Shown: in pieces, positions 48,801-60,163 of the stretch
How the letters are laid out: every line of letters starts with the position of its first letter
How positions within the stretch are numbered: position 1 is the stretch's first letter
Assembly: GCF_900114285.1 (NCBI RefSeq)
Contig: NZ_FOSN01000005.1
Location: forward strand, 124,001-188,000
DNA length: 64,000 nucleotides
Direction of reading: 5' to 3'
Source of the DNA: Methylocapsa palsarum
Lineage (GTDB): Bacteria > Pseudomonadota > Alphaproteobacteria > Rhizobiales > Beijerinckiaceae
Notes under the pieces: generated by a model
Database searches by the model: none
The model's input: the letters and a program-made list of their open reading frames with translations, nothing else
Told to the model about the DNA's origin: nothing
Translations under genes and position numbers: made by a program

Positions 48801-51800
48801 ATGGAGAACGCAACTACGGCATTGTCCTTCGGAGAATTCCGTCTGGATCATGCGAACGCCCTATTGTGGCGAGGCGCCAATCGGATTTCGCTGCCGCCCA
48901 AGCCTTTCGATGTTCTCTGCTGCCTCGTGCGCCGCCACGGCCAATTGGTCACCAAAGACGAATTGCTTGACGCGGTCTGGCCTAATCTCCATGTGACGGA
49001 ATAGAGCCTGAGCGTTTCGATCAACGCCTTGCGCATCGCCCTTGGCGACGACCCCAAGGCTCCGCGCTACATTGAAACGGTGACGCGACGCGGGTATCGT
49101 TTTATCGCTCCTGTCAGCGGCGAGCCGAAGGCGGAAGCCGACGAAAAGCCCGAACCTGAGCCTCAGCGTCAGCTGCGCCAGACTGTCGCGCCCGCGCGCT
49201 GGCATGTCGGACGCGCCGGTCCGCTCAAACGCCTCGACGAATATTTCGAACTCGCCGTGGCGGGCGACCGCCAGCTCGCATTCATCACGGGCGAGGCCGG
49301 GATCGGAAAAACCACTTTTCTCGAAATGTTCGTGGAGCGGAAGGTTCAAGCCCGCCCCGTTCTCCTTTGGTGCCGGTGCGTCGAGCACTTCGGCACGGAC
49401 GAGGCCTTCCTGCCCCTGATCGAGGCGTTGCAGGATCACTGCCGTGGCGCCGGAGGTCCGGGCCTCGTCAAGACATTGCGCTTGATCGCCCCGACGTGGC
49501 TCGCTCAATTGACCGGATTTCTCGAGCCAAATGACCGCGCCGACCTCCAGAACGAGATTTTCGGAGCCACCAGGGAGCGCATGCTTCGCGAGTTCTGCGA
49601 ACTCGTGGAATTCTTGAGCCTCGAACGACCCTGGCTCATCATTATCGAGGACCTTCATTGGAGCGATTACGCGACCCTCGACGTCCTATCGCTGTTCGCG
49701 CAACGGCAGCAACGGTCGGCGGCCCTGGTCCTTGCGACCTATCGTCCTGTTGATGTCGTCGTCGGCGGCCACCCTGCCCTGACTGTTCACCAAGAACTCC
49801 AGATTCATGGGCGCTGCACGGAACTTGCGCTGGAAAAGCTGTCCTTGGCGGAAGTCAGACAATATCTCGGTCAGAGATTCGGCGACGTCAATTTGGGAGA
49901 AACGGTCGCCGAACAAATTTACGCGCGGACCGGCGGACAGCCCTTATTCGTTGTTTCTCTCGTCGACTATTTCGTCGCCCAGGGGGAAATCCGTGAAGTC
50001 GATGGAAAATGGCGCCTCGCGCCCGACGGACTTGTCTCCCAGGACTGTATTCCGCACGATTTGCGGGCCATGATCGGGCGCCAGCTGGATCGACTGGACC
50101 CCGTCGAGCAGCGGGCGCTCGAGGCGGCCAGCGCAGCGGGAGCGGAATTTTCCGCCGCCCTCGTGGCGGGAGCGCTCGAGAGCGACGCTCTGGACGTCGA
50201 GCAGGTTTTTGAACGTCTCGCGAGGAAAGGCCAGGTAATCGCCCAGGCCGGAGTGGCCGAATGGCCTGACGGCACGGTGGCCGGCCATTATTCTTTCCTG
50301 CACGCGCTCTTTCAGGAGGTGCTCTCGCAGCGACTTGCGCCTGGACAAAAGGTCCGGCTGCATCGGCGTCTTGGCGAGCGATTGGAGATCGGGTACGGCG
50401 CAAGGACGGCGGAGGTCGCCTCTCTTCTTGCGATTCATTTCGAGGAAGGCCGCGATTTCTCCAAGGCGATACGCTACCTAGGCGAGGCCGCCGAAAGCTC
50501 CGCCAAGCGTTTCGGCAACCGCGAAGTCGTCGTTTACGTCACTCGCGCCCTCGACCTGGTCTCGCGCCTGTCGAGCGAGCCTCCCCTGGAGCTGCGGATG
50601 AAACTGCTGCAGCAACGCGGCTGGGCGCGGCGCTCGGCCGGCGACCTTCGCGGCGCGCTCCAGGATCTCACCGCCGTCGCGTCCTGCGCGGCGCAAGCCA
50701 ATCAGCCGCTCGCCGAGGTCAAGGCGCTGATGGATCTCAGCCGATTTTGTGTTTGGGTCGACCGGCGCCGCTGCCTCGACCTCGCCGAACGCGCCGTTGT
50801 CCTCAGCCGGACATTGGGCGACCAGACGCTGACGATCCTCGCTGAAGCGAACTGGTCGAGCTTAAGACTTTATCTCAAGGGTTGGCGCGACGAAGACGCG
50901 GCTCGAAGTCGCGTCGCGGTGCAGATGATGGGTCAGTCGCAGGATCCGCGCACGGAGATGAGGCGGTGCGGCATCGTGAGCACCATCGAATTGATCACCT
51001 CGAATTATCGGGAGTGTTTCGCCGCGGCGGACCGGTGTCAGCAATTGGCGCAGGACAGGGGCGACGTCTACTTCTACGTCATTTACAATACGTTTTTGGC
51101 CCTTTCCCTGCTTCAGCTTGGAGAATGGCGGGAAATGAAACAGAGGCTCGCCGCCGCTCTGACCTTGACGGAAAGAAACGCCAACAAGCATGTCAGCGGC
51201 ATGTGCCATCTGATGATCGCATGGCTGCATGCCGAAGCGCTCGACTTCGAAGGCGCGAGGAAGCGTTGCGAAGAAGCGCTTGATCTGGCGGTGGAGGAAA
51301 ACCCGGTCAATTTTTTCCTTGGCCGAAATATTCTGGTAAAAATCCATCTCGGCTTGCGGGACTATCCGGCCGCTTTCGATCAATTGACGGCCATCACGCG
51401 CAGAATCGAGACGGACGGCGTTCCAATGGAATCGGTGTTCCACCCGTTCTTTTTCCACAGTCTTTCCGAATATTGGCTCGGGGTGGGCGATACGCCACGC
51501 GCAAAGGTGCACGCGTTGCAGCTTTCCGAAACCGCCGCGCGACCGCCGGAGAACGCCTATCTGGCTTTGTCCCATCGGCTATTGGCGAGGATCGCGGTCG
51601 CCGAGGGAGATATGGAGCAGGCGAAGGGTCAGCTTGCAAAGGCGATCGCCATCGTCGAAGTGGGCGAGATGCCGATCGCGGCCTGGCGCGTCTGCGCAAC
51701 CGCCGCGGAATTTTACGAAAGCGTCGGGGAAACCGACAAGGCCGTCGTCTTCCGACGCCGCTGTGACGCGATCATTCAGACATTGGCCGCGACGTTTGAC

Positions 51801-51857
51801 GAGGCCGACCCCCTGCGTTCGTCGCTCGTTGAGAGATACGCCTCTCCGCTCCAATGA
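48801..51857 (+). pseudogene. winged-helix/AAA-ATPase/TPR regulator interrupted by in-frame amber codon
   Basis: The reading frame from ATG 48801 to 51857 (1018 codons) has one stop, TAG at 49002-49004 (codon 68). Before it is an OmpR/CadC-type winged helix (ISLPPKPFDVLCCLVRRHGQ, DELLDAVWPNLHVTE). The domain resumes directly after it (SLSVSINALRIALGDDP, then RYIETVTRRGYRFIAPV). Next come an ATPase with Walker A GEAGIGKTTF and Walker B WLIIIEDLHWSD, and a long TPR-like C-terminus. No frameshift accompanies the stop, and the downstream 950 codons remain open. This suggests a recent nonsense mutation, readthrough, or a sequencing error. The intact form would bind DNA and respond to an unknown signal by ATPase switching. 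Confidence 0.85.
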
Positions 51858-52560
51858 GCAGGCGATCCTTTTTGCTCGAAACCAAGCGCACGGACTTGAA
51901 CGCACGGGCCTGAGCGGATGGACGTGAAACGCTTGGACGTGAAACGCATGGACCTTGGCGCGCCGGGGGCGATCCCCGAGGGAGCGCCCTCGTTCTTAAG
52001 AAAAACATAAGAAAAAGAGAAGCAAAGCTTAAGAGTTCTCCGCCTGCCTTGCCCCTATAATATCACTGTCGATGCATTGACACGGTCGCCCCTTTTGTTC
52101 GTGGCGTTGTCAAGTCTTGGGGGAAGGGCAATGCTCCCTCAAAAGCGGCGAGTCGATACACCGTCCGGCGAGCGGGAAGCCGGTAACGCTTCCCGCTTGC
52201 ATGGACCGGCCTGATCGATAGCCCGTCTCAGGGCCAAAAAGCCGGTCCTGCATCGCGCGCGCGGCATCGCCGGTTTCACCAGTGATTCGTCCCGCGTTTA
52301 GCTTCGTCAAATTTTCAGCTTCATCAAATTGTCTTACCGAGGCGCGAAGGTTCCCCTTCGCTTGGCAAGACTCGCCGGGCAAGAGCGAACCGGGCTGGCC
52401 TCTCCCTGCTTTGCCCCATCGGCCGACGCGAACGAAGCCGGCCGCGCCCGCAGCACTGGCGAGGGAACTTACGCTCAGGTCGAGGATTGCCTCTTGCGGT
52501 TAAATAAATTTAGATCGGCCGGCGCCTTGCATCGATCCTGCGAGCGCAACAGGACGGGAA
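51858..52560. other. 703-bp intergenic region upstream of creA-like gene
   Basis: No credible gene. It contains a tandem copy of TGGACGTGAAACGC near 51919-51947, an AT-rich patch (51990-52035), an exact TATAAT at 52056-52061 with no clear -35, and a hairpin AGCGGGAAG/CTTCCCGCT (52171-52197). Short ORFs here have no coding character. Confidence 0.5.
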
Positions 52561-53037
52561 ATGGAGACCAAAGTGAAATTATTTCTTGCGGCCATTGCGC
52601 TCGCCGCGGCGATCCCGGCTTCTGCGCTCGGAGATGAACTGACATGCATCAGCACGACATTCAATTTGCTGTCCCCGAACGATAAAGTGTGCGTCACCGC
52701 CTTCGAAGACCCGAAGGTCTCGGGCGTCACCTGCCATATTTCACAAGCGCGGGCAGGTGGATGGGGCCAACCTCTGGGCCTCAATGAAGACCCGTCCAAC
52801 TTCTCCGTGGCGTGCCGCCAGACGGGCCCGATCACGGTCGATCTTTCGACGCTTGGGGACAAGGACGAAGCGTTTACCGAAAAGACCAGCATCTTTTTCA
52901 AGGCGACCAGGATTTATCGACTTGTCGACAGAAAGCACAACGCCCTGGTGTATCTGGCCATCAGCTCAAAGCTGATCAACGGCTCCCCCGCGAACGCCAT
53001 CAGCAGCGTGCCGATCATTCCCTGGTCCGAAAAATAA
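52561..53037 (+). CDS. creA: CreA-family periplasmic protein
   Basis: 158 residues from the ATG at 52561; a GTG at 52573 has better spacing from GGAG and gives the cleaner signal peptide KLFLAAIALAAAIPASALG. The mature part follows the CreA pattern: ISTTFNLLSPNDKVCVTAFE, DPKVSGVTCHISQARAGG, GLNEDPSNFSVACRQTGPI, and IFFKATRIYRLVDRKHNALV. Conserved Cys pairs are present. Exported, function uncertain in all bacteria. Apparently monocistronic. Confidence 0.88.
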   Translation: METKVKLFLAAIALAAAIPASALGDELTCISTTFNLLSPNDKVCVTAFEDPKVSGVTCHISQARAGGWGQPLGLNEDPSNFSVACRQTGPITVDLSTLGDKDEAFTEKTSIFFKATRIYRLVDRKHNALVYLAISSKLINGSPANAISSVPIIPWSEK

Positions 53038-53402
53038 CGCCCCTCTTTTACTTTGAGGCGACAACCGGCTTCGCCAGGGCGAGGCCGGTCGTCGATTTGG
53101 CTCCCCGTCATCATCTGGTTGCTCGCCCGTCATCTGTTTGAATGACGCGGCTCCGAAGCGTTTCGAGCAGACTTGGAAGGCTAGCGGAGACCAGAGCGCT
53201 TTCCGGATCGCATGAAGTCATGCGATCGATCAGAAATCGCTCCAGGGTCAAAAGCTTGAGCATATTCTTCTCGATCGGATTGATTCAATCCGATCGGAAT
53301 ATGCTCGAGCGATCTCCGCGGCGGCCTTTGACGAGTCGCAAACCAGTCCGGCTCCTCTCAGCGGCTTCGACGATCCAGATCGCAGCAACACGGGAGAGAC
53401 CC
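53038..53402. other. 365-bp intergenic region with palindromic repeats
   Basis: Holds a perfect hairpin GATCGCATGA-AG-TCATGCGATC (53206-53227) and the dispersed palindromic element at 53238-53306. The open frame crossing it (from 53142) is low-quality sequence and is not called as a gene. Confidence 0.6.
53238..53306. repeat. dispersed 69-bp palindromic repeat, copy 1
   Basis: Matches 59439-59507 in 65 of 69 positions by eye. Its 3' part folds as GAGCATATTC/GAATATGCTC enclosing GATCGGATT/AATCCGATC around GATTC. Likely a REP-like or miniature mobile repeat of this genome. Confidence 0.8.
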
Positions 53403-53831
53403 TTGACGGCCAACAAGTTCATCTTGAGCGCCTTAGGCGTGGAAGTCGATTACACGATCGGCGGCAATCCTTCCTTTACGGCGCTGATTTACAAATCAGG
53501 GGCGTTTCAGAAAAGCTTCAACGCGAACGAGATCTCGTCTGAAAGCACGGGTCTTGGAACGATCGTGTCTTTTGCCTTGATGCAGAGCTTCGACACAGGC
53601 GGAGAGCGCTTCGGTTTCTTCCTGCCGTTCGTCAATGTGACGCATGGTCAGATCGCGCATTTCCGGACGGTTGGCGTCTTTGAAATGTTCAGCGGTCCGA
53701 ACTCCGTTTCTCACCGGCCCTCAACCTGGCGTTGCATCGAAATGAGCGGGACGGCCGAGAACGTGTTCGTTCCCTTGCAGGAACCTGCGCGAGTCCAGGA
53801 ACCTGCGCGAGCAAAGGAAACCGCAAGCTGA
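53403..53831 (+). CDS. hypothetical protein
   Basis: 142 residues from a TTG at 53403 with GGGAGAG upstream; the frame is open further 5' but that part crosses a dispersed repeat. Sequence ALGVEVDYTIGGNPSFTALI, YKSGAFQKSFNANEISSEST, VSFALMQSFDTGGERFGFFL suggests a compact beta-rich protein. No signal peptide. The C-terminus has a short duplicated motif (LQEPARVQEPARAKE) from tandem DNA repeats. Family not recognised. Confidence 0.6.
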   Translation: MTANKFILSALGVEVDYTIGGNPSFTALIYKSGAFQKSFNANEISSESTGLGTIVSFALMQSFDTGGERFGFFLPFVNVTHGQIAHFRTVGVFEMFSGPNSVSHRPSTWRCIEMSGTAENVFVPLQEPARVQEPARAKETAS

Positions 53832-53976
53832 TCAACCCTGCGGGAACCCAGGAACCAGAACCAATCTTGGAGGAGGAACCAATCTTGGAGGAACCAACCT
53901 GGCAGGAACAAAGCCGGCGTCCGCCCGCGCCGATTCTGGATCGGGCGCGCGACCGGACCAAGCCTCCGCCGGCGAC

Positions 53977-55683
53977 TCAATCCTGGGCGTAAATGTCGCG
54001 GTCCTTCGTCTCCGGCACGAACAAGGCGCCGATGACGAACGTGATCGAGGCGAAAATGATCGGATACCACAACCCGTAATAGATATCGCCGGTTTGCGCC
54101 ACGAGGGCGAATGCGGTCGCCGGCAGCAGGCCGCCAAACCATCCGTTGCCGATATGGTAGGGAAGCGACATCGACGTATAGCGGATACGGGTCGGAAACA
54201 GCTCAACGAGTGCGGCCGCGATCGGCCCGTAAACCATGGTTACGTAAAGAACAAGGACGAACAGGAGACCGATGAGTTTCGCCACCTGAGGACGTAACAC
54301 GTCGAGAGGATTGGCCATTTTGACGATGCCGGGGTCAGTGCTTTTCGGATAGCCCGCGACTTGCAGCGCCGCGAGGGCCGCCTTTCCGAACTCCGCCGCG
54401 GCGGCCTTCGGATCGGCGGCGCTCGATGTGTCTACGGATGGAATCTCGACGCTTCCGATTCTGATCGTCGCCGGCTTGCCGACGGGCCCGTTCGCCCTTG
54501 AATATCTGACTGCGCTCCTTGCAAGAAAATCCCGGGCGACGTCGCACGACGACGTAAACACCCGCGTGCCGACCGGATTGAAGAGATTGCCGCACGAAGC
54601 GGGATCTGCGACCACAGTGACCTTGACGTTTTTCAAGGCGGCCTGCAGCGCCGGATTGGCGTTCGCCGTGATCATCTTGAAGATCGGAAAATAGGTCAGC
54701 GCCGCCAGCAGGCAGCCCGCCATGATGATCGGCTTGCGTCCGACCTTGTCCGACAGCCATCCGAATACGACGAAAAACCCGGTGCCGAGCAGCAAGGCCC
54801 AGGCGATGAGAAGGTTCGCGGTGTAGCCATCGACCTTCAAAATCGATTGCATGAAGAACAGCGCATAGAATTGGCCGGCGTACCAGACGACGCCCTGCCC
54901 CATCGTCAGGCCGAACAGCGCGAGCAGAACGATTTTGGCGTTCGCCCAATTGCCAAACGATTCACTGAGCGGCTTCTTCGATCCCGTACCCTCGTCCTTC
55001 ATCTTGAGAAAGGCGGGAGACTCGTTCAGTTGCAGACGAATCCACAGTGAAATTCCGAGCAGCGCCACCGAGACCAGAAAGGGAACGCGCCAGGCGTATT
55101 CGGCGAATTTCGCCTCGCCGAATATGGTCCGGGTGAACAATATCACGAGGAGCGACAGGAACAGTCCGAGCGTCGCGGTCGTCTGAATCCACGACGTGTA
55201 AAAACCCCGCCGTCTGCGCGGCGCATGTTCCGCGACATAGGTCGCCGCGCCGCCATATTCGCCGCCGAGCGCAAGACCCTGAAGCAGACGGGCGGCGATC
55301 AGGATAATTGGAGCGGCGATTCCAATCGAATTGTAATTGGGCAGGAGGCCGACAAGAAAGGTCGACAGACCCATGATGAGAATGGTGACGAGGAAGGTGT
55401 ATTTTCTTCCGACCAGATCGCCGAGCCGCCCGAACAGAAGCGCTCCGAAGGGCCGAACGAGAAACCCGGCCGCAAAGGCGAGCAGCGCGAAAATATCCGC
55501 GGTTTGCTTGGGAAACTGACTGAAGAATTGCGCCCCGATAATGCTCGCGAGCGCGCCATAAAGATAAAAATCATACCATTCGAACACAGTGCCGAGGGAC
55601 GACGCAAAAATCACCTTCTTCTCGGCGCCGGTCATGGGGCGCGCGGCCTCAGGCGCATTGTGGGTGGTCGAAGGTGTGCTCAT
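53977..55683 (-). CDS. MFS transporter of the metabolite:H+ symporter (MHS) family
   Basis: 568 residues from the ATG at 55683; the frame runs 122 codons further upstream only because it reads through tandem repeats. Twelve membrane segments. MHS signatures: FEWYDFYLYGALASIIGAQF, RPFGALLFGRLGDLVGRKYT, QGLALGGEYGGAATYVAEHA, and WLSDKVGRKPIIMAGCLLAA. A large periplasmic insert (about 395-485) with two Cys occurs before the last membrane pairs, as in a long subfamily. Relatives import organic acids, betaines or shikimate; substrate here unknown. Divergent from katG. Confidence 0.93.
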   Translation of the reverse strand: MSTPSTTHNAPEAARPMTGAEKKVIFASSLGTVFEWYDFYLYGALASIIGAQFFSQFPKQTADIFALLAFAAGFLVRPFGALLFGRLGDLVGRKYTFLVTILIMGLSTFLVGLLPNYNSIGIAAPIILIAARLLQGLALGGEYGGAATYVAEHAPRRRRGFYTSWIQTTATLGLFLSLLVILFTRTIFGEAKFAEYAWRVPFLVSVALLGISLWIRLQLNESPAFLKMKDEGTGSKKPLSESFGNWANAKIVLLALFGLTMGQGVVWYAGQFYALFFMQSILKVDGYTANLLIAWALLLGTGFFVVFGWLSDKVGRKPIIMAGCLLAALTYFPIFKMITANANPALQAALKNVKVTVVADPASCGNLFNPVGTRVFTSSCDVARDFLARSAVRYSRANGPVGKPATIRIGSVEIPSVDTSSAADPKAAAAEFGKAALAALQVAGYPKSTDPGIVKMANPLDVLRPQVAKLIGLLFVLVLYVTMVYGPIAAALVELFPTRIRYTSMSLPYHIGNGWFGGLLPATAFALVAQTGDIYYGLWYPIIFASITFVIGALFVPETKDRDIYAQD

Positions 55684-55702
55684 GATGCTTTCTCTTATTT
55701 TT

Positions 55703-55840
55703 GAGCGCGTCTTAAATTTTGAGCGTGGCCGAGTTTTTGAGCGTGGCCGAATTTTTGAGCGTGGCCGAATTTTTGAGCGTGGCCGAATTTTTGAGCGTGG
55801 CCGAATTTTTGAGCGTGGCCAAATGTTTGAGCGTGGCAAA
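55703..55840. repeat. 18-bp tandem repeat array between MHS transporter and katG
   Basis: Eight units of consensus GAGCGTGGCCGAATTTTT begin at 55703, 55721, 55739, 55757, 55775, 55793, 55811 and 55829. The middle four are identical; the outer units are degenerate. The array lies 20 bp upstream of the transporter ATG, between it and its presumed promoter. There are no spacers, so this is not CRISPR. Confidence 0.95.
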
Positions 55841-56085
55841 GAGGCGGCTTCGTCAAGCTTAAGGATCGACGCGGCTACCAATGTCCGAGCCGGAGCCTCT
55901 AAAGGCGCCAGAAGAGCCTCTTCCTCCCGAGGGTCGTCTAGTTCCGGGTGATATTGACCCGGTTTGCCACGCCGGACAAGCCGAAACGCCGATGGGGGAG
56001 CGGCGGCGCCCGCCTTCTCGCGCAATGCTCCCTTCACTTGGCATGCCATAACACGATAAGCTCTGTCCCCTCGTCCCAGAAATGA

Positions 56086-58329
<2,244 letters not shown>

Positions 58330-58339
58330 TCTGACGGAT

Positions 58340-58373
58340 ATTCGGGCGCGGCCGGATCGGACCGCGCCCGAAT
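58340..58373. terminator. bidirectional terminator between katG and tonB
   Basis: ATTCGGGCGCGG (58340-58351) and CCGCGCCCGAAT (58362-58373) form a perfect 12-bp stem with a 10-base loop, between convergent genes. Confidence 0.7.
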
Positions 58374-58410
58374 TGCGCCGATACGCCAAATGCCAGGATC
58401 GGCCCCGGCG

Positions 58411-59400
58411 TCAGCGGTCCGGCAAAGGCCGCATCCCGAAGGTGATCTCCGCGGCGAAGTCGTGTTGCGCGCCGGCCGGCGGGGCCGGAAAGGGCGCGGC
58501 GCGGGTCACGACGTCGAGGCTTTCGGCGTCCAGATCGGGATCGCCGCTCGACCGGAATAGCGAGACGCTCTTCACCCCGCCCGCATCATCGAGTGAAAAG
58601 ACGACGACCGATGCGCCGTGCGCCCCCCGCGCCGCCGCCGCGTCGGGAAAATGCTTCACCCGCTCGAGCATTCCAAAGACGATAATCTTGTAGTTTACCA
58701 ACTCACCGTCGCCTTCGACCGGCATCGGCACAGCGACGGCGTGAAAAATCGGCGGTCCGAGGTCGAACGGAAGCTGAGCGGCGGGGGCGGTCCTGGCGGC
58801 GCCCGGCGCGGAATGCTCGCTCTCCTCCTGAGCCGCGCCTTTGCCTGCCGCCGCATCGCGGGCGGCGCTTTTTCCGGCCGCAGCCGAAGATTCGGTCTTC
58901 GCCCGCTGGGCTGGTTTGGGTTTTGGTTCGGGAGGACGTTTTTGCTCCTCGGCCGGCTTCGGTTTCTCATTAGGCGCGGGCCTGGATTCGGCCTTGGGCT
59001 CGGTCTTGGATTCGGGCTCGGGCTCAGCCTTTTTGACGTTCTGCGGAGCATTTTTTTCGGCTTGGGCGGCCTCCGGCGGCTGTTTTTGCTCCTGCGGCGC
59101 TGGAGGAGGCGTTTTGGCGGGGTCCGGCGCGGCTGCGACGACCTCGACAGGTATCTCCTTCACCGACGGGCTTTCGACAGGCGCACGGTCGGCCAGCACC
59201 AGAAAAAGTCCGATCAAACCATGAAAGACCAGCGCCGCCGCGACGATCCACGCCCAGGATTCGTCACCTCGCGGAGGCGACGGGCGTGTTTCCGTTGGCT
59301 CGGAGATCAAACTCCCGCCCGCCGCGGAACCATTGCGCTCCGCCAACCCTTGCGGCGGCGTTGGGATCGGGACGTTTGTCTGGGACGAATGATCCGCCAT
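58411..59400 (-). CDS. tonB: energy transducer TonB
   Basis: 329 residues. A cytoplasmic N-terminus of about 48, one membrane helix (AWIVAAALVFHGLIGLFLVL), a long Pro/Lys/Glu-rich periplasmic spacer, and a C-terminal TonB domain (GASVVVFSLDDAGGVKSVSL, DAESLDVVTRAAPFPAPP). Couples ExbBD energy to outer-membrane receptors; exbB, exbD and a receptor are not in the window. The spacer is full of short repeats (PEPKPKP). Confidence 0.88.
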   Translation of the reverse strand: MADHSSQTNVPIPTPPQGLAERNGSAAGGSLISEPTETRPSPPRGDESWAWIVAAALVFHGLIGLFLVLADRAPVESPSVKEIPVEVVAAAPDPAKTPPPAPQEQKQPPEAAQAEKNAPQNVKKAEPEPESKTEPKAESRPAPNEKPKPAEEQKRPPEPKPKPAQRAKTESSAAAGKSAARDAAAGKGAAQEESEHSAPGAARTAPAAQLPFDLGPPIFHAVAVPMPVEGDGELVNYKIIVFGMLERVKHFPDAAAARGAHGASVVVFSLDDAGGVKSVSLFRSSGDPDLDAESLDVVTRAAPFPAPPAGAQHDFAAEITFGMRPLPDR

Positions 59401-59438
59401 CGTATCGATCCGCCCGAAGGCCGCCGTTCTTTCGATAG

Positions 59439-59507
59439 CGCTCCAGAGTCAAAAGCTTGAGCATAGTCTTGTCGATGGGATTGATTCAATCCGATCGGAA
59501 TATGCTC
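59439..59507. repeat. dispersed 69-bp palindromic repeat, copy 2
   Basis: Second copy of the element at 53238-53306, differing at about four positions; the inner palindrome is intact. It occupies the tonB-cmk gap and touches the cmk stop codon. Confidence 0.8.
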
Positions 59508-60163
59508 TAGCCGGCGCTCCGGGCGACCAGGTTTCTCTTGTCTTCCAAAGTGGAGTTGACAATGGCGAGCGCGGCTTCAAACGCAGCCTCGACATCGAGT
59601 TTCGTCGTATCCAGCACAAAAGCGTCCGCCGCAACCTTCAATGGCGCGACGGCGCGGCTGCTGTCGCGCTCATCGCGCTTGCGGATATCCTCCAGGACGC
59701 ACGCGTAATCGACCGCCTCCCCGCGGCCCTTCAACTCCAGCGCCCGGCGCATCGCGCGCGCCTCGACGCTGGCCGTGACGAAAATCTTGGGCGAGGCCTC
59801 GGGACAGATCACCGTCCCGATGTCGCGGCCATCCAGAACCGCTCCGCCGGGACGGGCCGCGAACCCGCGCTGGAGGTCGATCAGAGCTGTTCGAACCTCC
59901 GGGATCGCCGCGACGACAGAGGCGGCCTCGGCCATGTCTCGCCCGCGCAGCGCGGCTTCGTCGAAATCGGTCAAGGCGAGGCCCCGCGCCGCCTTCACCG
60001 CCGCGGCGCTGTCGGCAAGGTCGCAGCCCTGCTCGATCAAAGCCTGCGCAGTCGCGCGGTAGAGAAGCCCGGAGTCGAGATGCGGCAAACCCATATGGCG
60101 GGCGAGTCGACGCGCGAGAGTGCCCTTCCCCGAGGCGGCCGGTCCATCGAGCGCGATGATCAT
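59507..60163 (-). CDS. cmk: cytidylate kinase
   Basis: 218 residues from the ATG at 60163 ([21 protein letters not shown]-loop). [40 protein letters not shown] and [14 protein letters not shown] are family blocks. Phosphorylates CMP and dCMP. Overlaps the aroA stop by 4 bp. In many alphaproteobacteria rpsA follows; here tonB does. Confidence 0.96.
   Translation of the reverse strand: MIIALDGPAASGKGTLARRLARHMGLPHLDSGLLYRATAQALIEQGCDLADSAAAVKAARGLALTDFDEAALRGRDMAEAASVVAAIPEVRTALIDLQRGFAARPGGAVLDGRDIGTVICPEASPKIFVTASVEARAMRRALELKGRGEAVDYACVLEDIRKRDERDSSRAVAPLKVAADAFVLDTTKLDVEAAFEAALAIVNSTLEDKRNLVARSAG

Noticed and set aside
49002-49004. TAG read as pyrrolysine
   Set aside because: No pyrrolysine machinery is visible and the protein family has no such residue; nonsense mutation, error or suppression is simpler.
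53142-53402. Upstream part of the open frame leading into the 53403 gene
   Set aside because: It runs through palindromic dispersed repeats and has no coding pattern; the TTG at 53403 has a ribosome-binding site.
55703-55840. CRISPR array
   Set aside because: Units are contiguous 18-mers without spacers and no cas genes are present.
55684-56049. 122-codon N-terminal extension of the MHS transporter
   Set aside because: It translates the 18-bp tandem repeats into RPRSKI repeats; the MHS family starts at the ATG at 55683.
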